A stretch of 64,000 nt of DNA, taken from contig CAYXBA010000006.1 of NCBI GenBank assembly GCA_964463135.1, positions 1-64,000 of the forward strand. Reading direction: 5' to 3'. The notes below the pieces were generated by a model. It saw only the letters and a program-made list of their open reading frames with translations, had not been told where the DNA came from and did no database searches. The number at the start of each line of letters is the position of its first letter. The first letter of the stretch is position 1. The translations under genes and the position numbers were made by a program. Source of the DNA: UBA6898 sp964463135. Lineage in GTDB: Bacteria > Nitrospirota > Thermodesulfovibrionia > Thermodesulfovibrionales > UBA6898. This document shows positions 50,905-60,546 of the stretch, in pieces.

Positions 50905-52101
50905 ATGGTTAAGAAGATCGTGCTTGCATATTCCGGTGGCCTGGACACTTCGGTTGCCATAGCATGGCTGAAAGAGACCTATAACGCGGAGGTCATAGCG
51001 TTCTGCGCTGACCTGGGCCAGAAGGAAGAGCTCAAGACCGTAAGACAGAAGGCGCTTAAGACCGGCGCATCCAAGGTCTATGTGGAGGATCTGCGGGAAG
51101 AGTTCGTCAAGGACTATATCTTCCCCATGCTTCGCGGCAATGCCGTGTACGAGGGTTTCTACCTTCTCGGCACCTCGATCGCGCGGCCGCTCATTGCAAA
51201 GAAACAGATCGAGATAGCGATCAGGGAAAAGGCAGATGCAGTCGCCCATGGCTCTACAGGCAAAGGCAATGACCAGATACGGTTCGAGCTTACGTACTAC
51301 GCGCTCAAGCCGGACATCAAGGTGCTTGCCCCCTGGAGGGAATGGACATTCAATTCGCGGGAATCGCTTATCGACTATGCCGAAAAACATAAGATACCGG
51401 TCACTGCTACAAAGGCAAAACCCTACAGTACGGACAGGAACATTCTCCATATAAGTTATGAAGGCGGGGTTCTTGAGGACCCGTGGCTTGAATCGACCCG
51501 GGATATGTATACCCTTGCTGTGCCGGTTGAAGATGCCCCTGCAAAGCCGGAGTATGTAGAGATAGGTTTTGAGCAGGGTAATCCGGTCAGCGTGAACGGC
51601 AAGAAACTGTCGCCGGCAAAACTCCTCGAAAAGCTGAACGAGATAGGCGGCAGACATGGCGTAGGCCGTGTCGATATTGTCGAGAACCGATACGTCGGCA
51701 TCAAATCACGCGGCGTGTATGAGACCCCGGGAGGGACCATCCTGCATGTTGCGCGCCGGGCAGTGCAGTCCATAACGCTTGACCGTGAGGTCACGCATCT
51801 CCTTGATTCACTTATGCCGAAGTATGCTGAGATGGTGTACTACGGATACTGGTTTGCGCCTGAGCGGCTGGCGCTCCAAGGCATGATCGACGAGGTCCAG
51901 AAGGCTGTTACCGGCACTGCGAGGATCAAGCTCTACAAGGGCAGCTGCATCATTGCAGGCAGGAAGGCGCCGAAGTCTTTATATAATGTTAAGCTTGCGA
52001 CCTTTGAGGCTGAGGATGTGTACAACCAGAAGGATGCAGAGGGGTTCATTAAACTGAATGCGTTGAGGCTTAAGGCGAACAGGTCTGTCAGGTCCAGGTA
52101 G
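50905..52101 (+). CDS. argG: Argininosuccinate synthase
   Basis: Joins citrulline and aspartate with ATP in arginine synthesis. The 398 residues start with the PP-loop KIVLAYSGGLDTSVAI and contain GSTGKGNDQIRFEL, APWREWTF, and PGGTILHVARR. It has GGAGG before the ATG. Its stop overlaps the dprA GTG start. No other arginine gene is present. Confidence 0.97.
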   Translation: MVKKIVLAYSGGLDTSVAIAWLKETYNAEVIAFCADLGQKEELKTVRQKALKTGASKVYVEDLREEFVKDYIFPMLRGNAVYEGFYLLGTSIARPLIAKKQIEIAIREKADAVAHGSTGKGNDQIRFELTYYALKPDIKVLAPWREWTFNSRESLIDYAEKHKIPVTATKAKPYSTDRNILHISYEGGVLEDPWLESTRDMYTLAVPVEDAPAKPEYVEIGFEQGNPVSVNGKKLSPAKLLEKLNEIGGRHGVGRVDIVENRYVGIKSRGVYETPGGTILHVARRAVQSITLDREVTHLLDSLMPKYAEMVYYGYWFAPERLALQGMIDEVQKAVTGTARIKLYKGSCIIAGRKAPKSLYNVKLATFEAEDVYNQKDAEGFIKLNALRLKANRSVRSR

Positions 52102-53186
52102 TGTCTGCCCTCAGATACTGGATCGGCCTTTCGCTGGTCCCGGACATCGGGCCGATCACCGCAAGGCAGCTGATCGCGCATGCCGGCGACGCTGAACAGG
52201 TCTTCAGGATGGACACGCATGAACTTCATTCCATCCACGGCATGGCCCAGACCCGGGCAGAGAATATCAAACGCTTTTCGCAATGGGACGAGGTCGAAAA
52301 GCAGATAGAGGACCTGGAGAAGAGAGGGCTCTCTGCGGTTTGCTATGGAGACCCGGATTATCCGGCAGCACTGAAAGAGATCCCGGACGCACCGGTCGTT
52401 CTCTATACCAAGGGAACATACCAGCCTGAGGACCGGTATGGGATTGCCGTGGTGGGCTCCAGAAAGTATTCCCCGTACGGCGAAGTTGTAACGCAGAAGA
52501 TTTCGTGCGGACTTGCTGCTGCAGGGTTCACAATCATCAGCGGCATGGCACGGGGCATCGATACATTTGCCCACCGGAGCGCCCTGGCATCAGGCGGCAG
52601 GACCCTTGCCGTGCTGGGCTCAGGCCTGGATATCTTTTATCCTGCCGAGAACAAGGGGCTGATGGAAAAGATCGCTGCGTCCGGCTGTGTGATCAGCGAA
52701 TTTCCTCTCGGCACTGAACCGAACCGGGAGAATTTCCCGCGCAGGAACAGGCTCATCAGCGGACTTTCGATGGGCGTACTCGTGATCGAGGCTGCAGAGG
52801 GCAGCGGCTCGCTCATTACAGCATCCATAGCCCTTGAGCAGAACCGGGAGGTCTTTGCCGTGCCGGGCAACATCACGTCAGTCACCTCGGCAGGCACGAA
52901 CCGGCTGATACGGCAGGGCGCCCGGATGGTGACCAGTGCGGATGATATTATCGAGGAACTGGCCCCTGTACTGAAAGGATTCATCAGGAGCGGGACAACG
53001 CTGCAGGTTGAACTCTCTGCCGAGGAAAAGAGCCTCTGCGCCTGCATGACGCGTGAGCCGCAGCATATTGATGTGATATCCAGGGAGATCAGGTTGCCAG
53101 TTCAGAAGATTCTTGATATACTCCTTTCCCTGGAGTTAAAGGGGGTTGTAAGACAGTCAGATGGAAAGAGGTTCTATCTTGCATGA
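52101..53186 (+). CDS. dprA: DNA-processing protein DprA
   Basis: Binds incoming single-stranded DNA and loads RecA during transformation. The 361 residues have an N-terminal SAM-like helical domain, the Rossmann fold with VVGSRKYSPYG, SGMARGIDTFAHRSAL and FPRRNRLISGLS, and a C-terminal winged helix. The GTG start shares a base with the argG stop. With the type IV pilus locus 12 kb away, natural competence is possible but unproven. Confidence 0.94.
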   Translation: MSALRYWIGLSLVPDIGPITARQLIAHAGDAEQVFRMDTHELHSIHGMAQTRAENIKRFSQWDEVEKQIEDLEKRGLSAVCYGDPDYPAALKEIPDAPVVLYTKGTYQPEDRYGIAVVGSRKYSPYGEVVTQKISCGLAAAGFTIISGMARGIDTFAHRSALASGGRTLAVLGSGLDIFYPAENKGLMEKIAASGCVISEFPLGTEPNRENFPRRNRLISGLSMGVLVIEAAEGSGSLITASIALEQNREVFAVPGNITSVTSAGTNRLIRQGARMVTSADDIIEELAPVLKGFIRSGTTLQVELSAEEKSLCACMTREPQHIDVISREIRLPVQKILDILLSLELKGVVRQSDGKRFYLA

Positions 53187-53481
53187 GACAGAGACACTGA
53201 CCCGGAAACTGCTGAGGATACTGCGCATGATATCCACGGACAGGGACGATATCGAGATCGATTCGGAGAAACTGCTCGAGTCTGTGGACTATGAGGAAGA
53301 GGACCTTGCCGAGATCTGGGAAGAGCTCGATGAGCTTGAGGCCACGGAGCAGGTGGACGAGGTCGAGCTTGACATTTTGAAAGCACTTCTTGTTTATATA
53401 CTGATACGGGACAGTTCATACGAGAAAGAGGATATCTTCTCCTTTATCTTCGGCAACGGAAGAAGGATCCTGTGGAACTGA
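53161..53481 (+). CDS. Small acidic protein of unknown function between dprA and topA
   Basis: 106 residues, strongly acidic and helical (SVDYEEEDLAEIWEELDELE), with no signal or membrane segment. It overlaps the dprA end by 26 bp and ends 31 bp before topA, so it is likely cotranscribed. I do not recognise the family. The actual start could be the TTG at 53179. Confidence 0.55.
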   Translation: MERGSILHETETLTRKLLRILRMISTDRDDIEIDSEKLLESVDYEEEDLAEIWEELDELEATEQVDEVELDILKALLVYILIRDSSYEKEDIFSFIFGNGRRILWN

Positions 53482-53512
53482 GCCGTCTGGCTGGATGCAC
53501 CGGGAGGGAAAA

Positions 53513-55774
53513 ATGAAATCGCTCGTTATAGTTGAGTCGCCTGCAAAGGCCAAAACGATCAGCAAGATCCTTGGCAAGGATTTTACGGTCAAGGCTTCGG
53601 TCGGCCATATCAGGGACCTGCCTGCCAAGGAGATGGGCATTGATATAGAGAAAGGCTTTACGCCCAAGTATATCGTCATCCCCGGCAAGGAGACCGTGAT
53701 CAGGGACCTGAAGAAGGCTGCAAAAGATGCTGATACCGTGTATCTGGCGCCTGACCCTGACCGCGAAGGTGAAGCGATCGCCTGGCATATCGCTGAAGAG
53801 ATCAAGGGAAAGGCAAAAAAGGTCTTTCGAGTCACCTTTAATGAGATAACCAAGACCGCGGTCAAGGAGGCGATGAACCACCCGACCGAGATCAATACCC
53901 AGAAGGTTGATGCGCAGCAGGCGCGGAGGATACTTGACCGGCTTGTGGGGTATGAGCTCAGTCCGCTGCTCTGGAGAAAAGTGCGGAGAGGCCTGAGTGC
54001 GGGCAGGGTTCAGTCTGTTGCGGTCAGGCTTGTTGTTGACCGGGAGCGTGAGATCGAGGCCTTTAAACAGGAAGAATACTGGTCCATCAACGCAGAGTTC
54101 GAAGGCTCAAACAAGCCCACCTTTTGGGCAAAGCTCGCAAAATACCGCGGAGAGAAAGTAGAGATCACCAACGCTGAACAGGCTGAAGCTGCGGCAAGCG
54201 ACATCAGGGACAGCAGGTTTGTTCTCTCGAAGATCGACAAGAAGAAGAAAAAGAGGAATCCGGCGCCGCCTTTTATCACCAGCACGCTCCAGCAGGAGGC
54301 CTCACGGAAACTTCGTTTCACGGCAAAAAAGACAATGATGATGGCCCAGCAGCTTTATGAGGGCATAGAACTGGGAGAAGAGGGAGAAGTAGGACTTATT
54401 ACGTATATGAGGACCGATTCCCTCAGGGTATCTGCTGAGGCTCAGCAGGCAGCCAGAGAATATATTGCAACAGCCTATGGCAAGGATTTTGTGCCTGAAA
54501 AGCCGCCTGTTTACAAGAGCAAGGCATCTGCACAGGATGCGCATGAGGCGGTCAGGCCGACCTATCTGACCAATGTGCCTGACACGATAAAACAGTACCT
54601 TAATAAGGACCAGCTTGCCCTGTACAAGCTCATATGGAACCGGTTCATCGCGAGCCAGATGGCCCCTGCAGAGCTGGAGCAGACGACCTTCGAGATCTCC
54701 TGCGCTGCTGAATCCTGCAAGGGAGAGCCGGTGTTCCGGGCATCGGGCAGTGTCGTAAAGTTCCAGGGCTTCATGGCGCTCTACACAGAGGGCACGGATG
54801 AGGTGATGGATGAAGGCGAAGCGCTCCTTCCCCTGCTTGAGCAGGGTGAAGCGCTTGCGCTCCTTGCCCTGCAGCCGAAGCAGCATTTTACCCAGCCGCC
54901 TCCGCGTTATACCGAGGCAACGCTGGTCAAGGCGCTTGAGGAAAAAGGGATCGGCAGGCCGAGCACGTACGCGGCGATTCTTTCGACCATACAGGACAGG
55001 AAGTATGTGCAGAAGGGAGAGGGCAAGTTCTCTCCGACTGAGCTCGGCATGGTCGTGAACGATTTTCTGGTCGACCGTTTCAGTGAACTGATGGATATCA
55101 GTTTTACTGCCAATATGGAAGAGAACCTCGACCATATTGAGGACGGCAAGAAGAAATGGGCAAAGATCGTGAAGGACTTTTACAAGCCCTTTCACGAAAA
55201 GCTGAACGAAGCTGCGGCAGTGAAAGGCAAGGTGAAGCCCGAGGACATCGCGACCGAGCAGACCTGCGAGAACTGCGGTAAGCCTATGGTCATACGCTGG
55301 GGACGGCATGGCAGGTTCTATGCCTGCACAGGGTTCCCTGAATGCAAGACGACCAAGCCGCTTGAAGGCGAAGGCCAGCCTGGAGGAGAGCCTGAAACAA
55401 CTGACGAGAAATGCCCGAAATGCGAATCACCCATGGTCATCCGGTCAGGCAGGTTCGGGAAGTTCATCGCTTGTTCGAAATATCCGGAATGCAAGACAAC
55501 GAAGCCGGTATCCACCGGCATGAAATGCCCGCTTGATGGCGGAGATATTGTTGAGCGGAGATCAAAGAGAGGCAAGTTCTGGGGATGCGGCAATTATCCC
55601 AAGTGTACCTTTGTCTCCTGGTATAAGCCTGTTCCTGTGCCATGTCCCAAGTGCGGTGCAGCCTTTCTGGCCGAGAAGTGGGACAAGGCCGGCAATGTGA
55701 CGCAGATCTGCCTGAACAAGGAATGCGGTCATAAGGCTGCGATCAATAAAGAAGAAACCTCAGCTCCGGGCTGA
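53513..55774 (+). CDS. topA: DNA topoisomerase I
   Basis: Relaxes negative supercoils. The 753 residues contain the TOPRIM start LVIVESPAKAKTISKIL and APDPDREGEAIAWHI, the nucleophile tyrosine in GLITYMRTDSLR, and ALEEKGIGRPSTYA. The C-terminus has four zinc-ribbon units, the first three with CxxC and CTGFPEC-, CSKYPEC- or CGNYPKC-type second halves. The start at 53513 follows GGGAGG; an in-frame ATG 18 bp upstream lacks one. dprA upstream is a frequent neighbour. Confidence 0.96.
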   Translation: MKSLVIVESPAKAKTISKILGKDFTVKASVGHIRDLPAKEMGIDIEKGFTPKYIVIPGKETVIRDLKKAAKDADTVYLAPDPDREGEAIAWHIAEEIKGKAKKVFRVTFNEITKTAVKEAMNHPTEINTQKVDAQQARRILDRLVGYELSPLLWRKVRRGLSAGRVQSVAVRLVVDREREIEAFKQEEYWSINAEFEGSNKPTFWAKLAKYRGEKVEITNAEQAEAAASDIRDSRFVLSKIDKKKKKRNPAPPFITSTLQQEASRKLRFTAKKTMMMAQQLYEGIELGEEGEVGLITYMRTDSLRVSAEAQQAAREYIATAYGKDFVPEKPPVYKSKASAQDAHEAVRPTYLTNVPDTIKQYLNKDQLALYKLIWNRFIASQMAPAELEQTTFEISCAAESCKGEPVFRASGSVVKFQGFMALYTEGTDEVMDEGEALLPLLEQGEALALLALQPKQHFTQPPPRYTEATLVKALEEKGIGRPSTYAAILSTIQDRKYVQKGEGKFSPTELGMVVNDFLVDRFSELMDISFTANMEENLDHIEDGKKKWAKIVKDFYKPFHEKLNEAAAVKGKVKPEDIATEQTCENCGKPMVIRWGRHGRFYACTGFPECKTTKPLEGEGQPGGEPETTDEKCPKCESPMVIRSGRFGKFIACSKYPECKTTKPVSTGMKCPLDGGDIVERRSKRGKFWGCGNYPKCTFVSWYKPVPVPCPKCGAAFLAEKWDKAGNVTQICLNKECGHKAAINKEETSAPG

Positions 55775-55824
55775 GGCGAGGCTGCTGTCGTTCAGAGGCT
55801 GAAATATTTCGGGCAGGGGATCTG

Positions 55825-56451
55825 ATGAAACGCCCTATCCTTATCGGCATCGGGGCCTCTCACAGCGGCTCAGGCAAGACCTTTCTTGCTGCCCGCATTC
55901 TTAGATACTATACAGACCCTTCTGTTGGACCTCTCACGAATCACCAATCACCAATCACGCTTTGCAGATGGGGTGCCATCAAATATACCAGGACGCAGTC
56001 AGCTCAGGAACTTGTTACTGATCCCGCGGTCCTTATGGAGCGGGGCAAGGATACATGGCATATGCTTACCGCAGGGGCAGTGGAGGCAGTGTGGGTCAGA
56101 TCAGACCGCTCAGGCCTCAAGGACCTGCTGCCTAAGGCACTGAAAAGACTGTCCGGTCTTGATCTGGTCATCGTCGAAGGCAACAGTGCAATTGAGTTTT
56201 TAAAGCCCGATATTGTAATATTTATATTTGGAAAGGTAAGAAGACGCTGGAAGCCTGGCATTGAAGAGCTCGCAGCCGGAGCTGACATTATCCTGAATGA
56301 CTCCGAAGACAAGCTCCCCGCAGACTCTCAGAGAGACAAGGTTTTTACCCGAAGCCTTTCAGGCGCGGCATATAACGATTTTTTTGGAACATTGACCGGA
56401 CTGATACATGAACGAAGAGCTGAAGCAGGAATTGATGAACAAGGCAGCTGA
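55825..56451 (+). CDS. mobB: Molybdopterin-guanine dinucleotide biosynthesis protein MobB
   Basis: A GTP-binding P-loop protein that assists attachment of GMP to the molybdenum cofactor. The 208 residues begin GIGASHSGSGKTFLAARIL. A segment around residues 36-46 (LTNHQSPIT) is encoded by heptamer tandem repeats (55932-55959) and seems inserted into the domain. DLVIVEGNSAIEFLKPD corresponds to the Walker-B-like strand. Its end overlaps a small gene, so the two are coupled. It implies molybdoenzymes elsewhere in the genome. Confidence 0.8.
   Translation: MKRPILIGIGASHSGSGKTFLAARILRYYTDPSVGPLTNHQSPITLCRWGAIKYTRTQSAQELVTDPAVLMERGKDTWHMLTAGAVEAVWVRSDRSGLKDLLPKALKRLSGLDLVIVEGNSAIEFLKPDIVIFIFGKVRRRWKPGIEELAAGADIILNDSEDKLPADSQRDKVFTRSLSGAAYNDFFGTLTGLIHERRAEAGIDEQGS
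55932..55959 (+). repeat. Heptamer tandem array inside mobB
   Basis: Three clean 7-mers, AATCACC, AATCACC and AATCACG (55939-55959), preceded by a degenerate TCTCACG. The frame remains open across them. Confidence 0.8.
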
Positions 56452-56578
56452 CGGGAAACTTCCCTGCGCAGCTGCCAGAAAGATCGCTGAGGACCTGAAC
56501 CTCCCGTACAAGGAAGTCGGGGATGCTGCTGACGAACTCGGCATCAGAATCAAGAACTGCCAGTTAGGGTGCTTCTGA
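56408..56578 (+). CDS. Small conserved-looking protein with LPCAAARKIA and NCQLGCF motifs
   Basis: 56 residues, starting MNEELKQELMNKAADGKLPC and ending IRIKNCQLGCF. It looks like a tiny winged-helix fold (AARKIAEDLNLPYKEVG) with cysteines at 20, 51 and 55. I recall similar proteins beside mobB in anaerobes but know no function; metal or cofactor handling is a guess. It overlaps mobB by 44 bp, and its stop overlaps the ccsB start (ATG inside TGATGG), so all three are translationally linked. Confidence 0.75.
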   Translation: MNEELKQELMNKAADGKLPCAAARKIAEDLNLPYKEVGDAADELGIRIKNCQLGCF

Positions 56579-57390
56579 TGGAAACGCTTCTTTTTGAGTT
56601 TGCGCTCACCTGTTATTTTGCGGCCACGATTGTCTGCGGGCTTGAACTGTTCAAGGGCACCAAGACCACCTCGCGCATCATGTTCGGCCTGGTGGTCGCC
56701 GGTTTTGTCCTTCACACAGCCAATATTCTTGCACGGTATTTCATCTCAGGCCATATGCCGACCGCAAGCCTCCATGAGGCCTCTTCTTTTTTCTCCTGGT
56801 GTATTGTTCTGCTCTTCTTTTTCCTTGAATACCGGTACCGTATCGGGCTGCTCGGCTCGTTCATCATGCCGGTGGTATTTGTCCTTATGCTCACCTCCTC
56901 TGTCCTGCCGAGAAAGATAGAGAACCTCAGCCCGCTTCTGCAGAGCTCCTGGCTCTTCATCCATACAGCCTTTGCCTTTATCGGTGATGCTGCCTTTGCC
57001 ATGGCCTTTGGTGTCGGCATCATGTACCTGGTGCAGGAGCATTACGTCAAGTCCAAGCATCTGGGCGGCCTCTTCAGAAGACTGCCGAGCCTTCAGATCC
57101 TTGATGAAATGAATTACCGCCTGATCACGATCGGGTTCCCGTTCCTGACGCTGGCGATCATAACCGGAGCGCTCTGGGCCGAGACTGCCCTTGGCCAGTT
57201 CTGGCGGTGGGACCCTAAAGAGGTCTGGTCACTCATCACCTGGTTCATCTATGCCGGCGTGCTCCACCTGAGGCTCACCAAAGGCTGGCGCGGGAAAAAG
57301 GCGGCTATCCTTTCGATCATCGGTTTCTCAGTTGTTCTCTTCACCTTTTTCGGCGTTAATCTGCTGCTTAAGGGATACCACGCATTCTGA
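56578..57390 (+). CDS. ccsB: Cytochrome c biogenesis / haem-handling membrane protein (CcsB/HemX-like)
   Basis: 270 residues and about eight membrane helices, with the tryptophan-rich haem-binding motif FWRWDPKEVWSLITWF between them and conserved histidines (LHTANI, FIHTAFAF, GVLHLRL). CcsA/CcsB-type proteins deliver haem for c-type cytochrome maturation; close relatives next to hemA are called HemX and may regulate haem synthesis. The overlap with hemA (ATGA at 57387-57390) fits either role. Several c-type cytochromes in this window would need it. Confidence 0.87.
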   Translation: METLLFEFALTCYFAATIVCGLELFKGTKTTSRIMFGLVVAGFVLHTANILARYFISGHMPTASLHEASSFFSWCIVLLFFFLEYRYRIGLLGSFIMPVVFVLMLTSSVLPRKIENLSPLLQSSWLFIHTAFAFIGDAAFAMAFGVGIMYLVQEHYVKSKHLGGLFRRLPSLQILDEMNYRLITIGFPFLTLAIITGALWAETALGQFWRWDPKEVWSLITWFIYAGVLHLRLTKGWRGKKAAILSIIGFSVVLFTFFGVNLLLKGYHAF

Positions 57391-58667
57391 TGAAAATTGC
57401 AGTTGTCGGACTGAACCATAAGACAGCGGATGTTGAGCTCAGGGAAAAACTCGCCTTTAACGGACCGAAGCTTGAGGAAGGCCTGCTCAGCATAAAGGCC
57501 ATCCCCGGCATAAAAGAGGCTGCCATCCTCTCGACCTGCAACCGGGTCGAGATCTATCTGACGGTCGAGGACCTGCAGCAGGCGTTTTCAGCACTCAAGG
57601 ATTTCCTGGTGCAGTTCTTTGATCTCAAGCGCGATTCCCTGGACACTGCCCTGTACCTGCATGAAGATATGATGGCAGTGAAACATATCTTCAGGGTCGC
57701 CTCAAGCCTTGATTCTATGGTGCTAGGTGAGCCCCAGATCCTCGGTCAGCTGAAGGATGCCTTTGACTTCGCGCTCGAGAAGAAGGCGACCGGTGCGCTC
57801 CTGAACCGGCTTCTCAAGAAGTCCATATCCGTTGCAAAACGGGTCAGGACAGAGACGAGGATCGCATCGAGCGCGGTCTCGATCAGCTTTGCGGCAGTTG
57901 AGCTCGCAAAGAAGATATTCACCGACCTTTCCGGCAAATCGTTCATGCTCCTCGGCGCAGGCGAGATGGCGGAACTGGCTGCAAAGCATATGATGAACAA
58001 CGGCGTTGAGGAAATCGCGGTTGCCAACAGGACCTTTGAACGCGGCTGTGAGCTTGCGCATGAATTCAACGGCAAGGCGATCAGGTTCGAGGAATTCCCG
58101 GACAAGCTGGTCGATACGGACATCCTGATATGCTCCACCGGAGCGCCTGTATACGTGCTGCTGAAGGAGCATATGCAGAAGGCGATGAAGGCCAGAAAAC
58201 AGAAGCCGGTTTTTCTTATCGACATATCGGTGCCGCGGAATATCGACCCTGCCATCAATGATATGGATAATGTGTACCTCTATAATGTCGACGACCTGAA
58301 TGACGTTGTGGATACGAACAAGCAGGAGCGCCAGAAAGAGGCTGAGAAGGCGGAGGAGATCGTCGAGGAAGAGATCGAGACCTTCAAAAAATGGCTGTCT
58401 ACGCTCGATTCCGTGCCTGCGGTCGTTGCCCTTCGTGAAAAAGCAGAGGCGATCAGGAAGGAAGAGCTTGAGCGGTTCCTGAACCGGTTCCCCGGACTGG
58501 GAGACAAGGAACGGAAGGCGATAGAAGGACTGTCGAGCGCGATCATGAACAAGCTTATCCATGGGCCTACGGTGGCGCTGAAGGACGATACAGAAGACAA
58601 GGACATAATGATAGCAGTGATCAAGAGACTCTATGGATTGAACGGAGATGACGATGAAAAAAGATAA
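57390..58667 (+). CDS. hemA: Glutamyl-tRNA reductase
   Basis: First step of C5-pathway tetrapyrrole synthesis. The 425 residues contain VVGLNHKTADVELREKL, the active-site cysteine in ILSTCNRVEIYL, the NADPH site FMLLGAGEMAELAAKH, and a C-terminal dimerisation helix. It overlaps hemC by 14 bp. Confidence 0.96.
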   Translation: MKIAVVGLNHKTADVELREKLAFNGPKLEEGLLSIKAIPGIKEAAILSTCNRVEIYLTVEDLQQAFSALKDFLVQFFDLKRDSLDTALYLHEDMMAVKHIFRVASSLDSMVLGEPQILGQLKDAFDFALEKKATGALLNRLLKKSISVAKRVRTETRIASSAVSISFAAVELAKKIFTDLSGKSFMLLGAGEMAELAAKHMMNNGVEEIAVANRTFERGCELAHEFNGKAIRFEEFPDKLVDTDILICSTGAPVYVLLKEHMQKAMKARKQKPVFLIDISVPRNIDPAINDMDNVYLYNVDDLNDVVDTNKQERQKEAEKAEEIVEEEIETFKKWLSTLDSVPAVVALREKAEAIRKEELERFLNRFPGLGDKERKAIEGLSSAIMNKLIHGPTVALKDDTEDKDIMIAVIKRLYGLNGDDDEKR

Positions 58668-59619
58668 AGTAGTGATCGGCACACGCGGCTCAAAGCTTGC
58701 GCTCTGGCAGGCAGAATGGGTGAAGGCTGAGCTGCAGCGTCTGAATCCCGGCCTGGAGATCGAACTGAACAAGATCAAGACGACCGGCGACAAGATCCTT
58801 GATGTGCCGCTCGCAAAGGTCGGCGGCAAGGGGCTCTTTGTGAAAGAGATCGAGGAGGCCCTGCTGAAGGGCGAGGCTGACCTTGCCGTGCATAGCATGA
58901 AGGACGTGCCGACCGAATTTCCCGAAGGACTCTATCTTGCAGTCATCTGCGAGCGCGAGGACCCGAGGGATGCCTTTATCGCGCAGAACAATCAGCAGGC
59001 AGTAAAAAGCCTTAAAGCTCTGCCCCAGGGTGCAACCATCGGCACAAGCAGTCTGAGACGGTCCTGTCAGCTTCTGAGCAAGCGGCCTGACCTGAAGATC
59101 GCACAGCTCAGGGGAAATCTTGAGACGCGGTTCCGCAAACTTGATGAGGGCCAGTTTGATGCCATGATCCTTGCTGCTGCTGGCGTGAAAAGACTTGGCT
59201 GGCAGCAGAGGATAAGCGAGGTAATAGAGCCCGGCATAAGCCTTCCGGCAATAGGGCAGGGCGCTGTCGGCATTGAGTGCAGGATCAATGACGAATTTAT
59301 CAATCAGCTCATTGCACCTCTGAACCATAAAGAGACATCGATCTGCGTCAGGGCTGAACGCGCGCTGCTGAAAAGGCTCCAGGGAGGCTGTCAGGTGCCT
59401 ATCGCTGCATACGCCACGATCCAGGACAACAAACTGGTCATGGACGGGCTGGTCGGCAGTGTTACCGGGGATCAGATCATCAGGGAGCACCTTGAAGGGA
59501 AGATCGAAGATGCCGAGAAGATCGGCGTATCCCTTGGCGAGAAGCTGCTCTCAAAAGGCGCTGACAAGATACTTGCAGAGGTTTACGGCAGAGAGATCGA
59601 CCCGATCGACGCACCGTAG
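58654..59619 (+). CDS. hemC: Porphobilinogen deaminase (hydroxymethylbilane synthase)
   Basis: Joins four porphobilinogen units into hydroxymethylbilane. The 321 residues show IGTRGSKLALWQAEWV, VHSMKDVPTEFP, GTSSLRRSCQL, and the dipyrromethane-cofactor cysteine in LQGGCQVPIAAY. The start at 58654 has GGAG six bases upstream; an ATG two codons earlier is too close. hemD does not follow: the next genes are unrelated. Confidence 0.96.
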   Translation: MKKDKVVIGTRGSKLALWQAEWVKAELQRLNPGLEIELNKIKTTGDKILDVPLAKVGGKGLFVKEIEEALLKGEADLAVHSMKDVPTEFPEGLYLAVICEREDPRDAFIAQNNQQAVKSLKALPQGATIGTSSLRRSCQLLSKRPDLKIAQLRGNLETRFRKLDEGQFDAMILAAAGVKRLGWQQRISEVIEPGISLPAIGQGAVGIECRINDEFINQLIAPLNHKETSICVRAERALLKRLQGGCQVPIAAYATIQDNKLVMDGLVGSVTGDQIIREHLEGKIEDAEKIGVSLGEKLLSKGADKILAEVYGREIDPIDAP

Positions 59620-59718
59620 TTTTGCCGCAGTCAGCATTGCATTGCAGTTGTTGTTTCTGACGCCATAATGAGATGTTGACATTTCTACCCGATACTCCGC
59701 AGTACACCTGAAGATGAA

Positions 59719-60159
59719 ATGAAAAAGAGGACACAAATTAGTTATACTCTAACCGTGGGAACCCTTTATGGTTATAGCCGACGGAAAATACTGCAACCCT
59801 TGCTGCTTTATTGTCTCGCGTTGTCGTTTATTCTTCCTGTTTACCATACCCATGGGTACCCGGAAGCTCTGCCATTCATAACATACAGTAAATCAGATGC
59901 ATCTCAAAAGCCTGTTGAAGATGGTCTTTCTCACAGCGGTAATAAGGGCGTTTCCCATCTGCATTTCAAAAAAGAATTTACCAGGACACGTTCGCAATGT
60001 CAGGCAAAGAAGAATGGCCTGTTGGTTCTTTCATTTGTGCCGAACACCCCTGTATCGCATTTTGACAATTGTGCAATAACCCCTATAAATCTTGGGTCGA
60101 TTATATGTCGAAGTGCTGATGTCACATCTTTTTCCGGCCTGTCTCCTCCATCGATCTAA
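59719..60159 (+). CDS. Small putative exported protein of unknown function
   Basis: 146 residues: one hydrophobic segment (LLLYCLALSFILPVYHTHG), then a polar domain with scattered Cys and His, and an ending FSGLSPPSI that resembles small proteins encoded near heavy-metal efflux systems. The similarity is weak and no efflux gene is here. Base composition of this and the next two genes looks AT-richer than their neighbours, hinting at later acquisition. Confidence 0.45.
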   Translation: MKKRTQISYTLTVGTLYGYSRRKILQPLLLYCLALSFILPVYHTHGYPEALPFITYSKSDASQKPVEDGLSHSGNKGVSHLHFKKEFTRTRSQCQAKKNGLLVLSFVPNTPVSHFDNCAITPINLGSIICRSADVTSFSGLSPPSI

Positions 60160-60279
60160 GTTCCCATCGCAACCACTCTCAGTCTCGTTTAGTGCATTCT
60201 TTTCTTGTTGCGGGGATTATTCCCGATGACAAAAAATGTATATATCAATATACACGATATTTCTGAAGGAGATACTATA

Positions 60280-60546
60280 ATGAATTGCCCAATATGTAAC
60301 ATTGCATTACAAATGACCGAAAGACAGGGTATTGAGATCGACTATTGCTCCCAGTGTCGCGGAATTTGGTTGGATCGGGGAGAACTTGACAAGATCATTG
60401 AGAAGTCAAGCATAGGTCAGGAGCAGGGGCTAAACAGGCAGACAATCCGTCCCAATAACCATGATGACCACGACTATCAACAGCATCATGATGATAATTT
60501 CAAAAAACATAAGCGTAAATCTTTTCTTCAGGAAATCTTCGATTAG
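60280..60546 (+). CDS. TFIIB-type zinc-ribbon protein
   Basis: 88 residues: a zinc ribbon CPICNIAL...CSQCRGIWLDRGELDKI at the front (Cys 3, 6 and a later CxxC), matching the zf-TFIIB family, then a His/Asp-rich tail (DDHDYQQHHDDNFKKH) that could bind metal. The ATG at 60280 follows GAAGGAGA. The cellular role of the family is unknown. Confidence 0.8.
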   Translation: MNCPICNIALQMTERQGIEIDYCSQCRGIWLDRGELDKIIEKSSIGQEQGLNRQTIRPNNHDDHDYQQHHDDNFKKHKRKSFLQEIFD

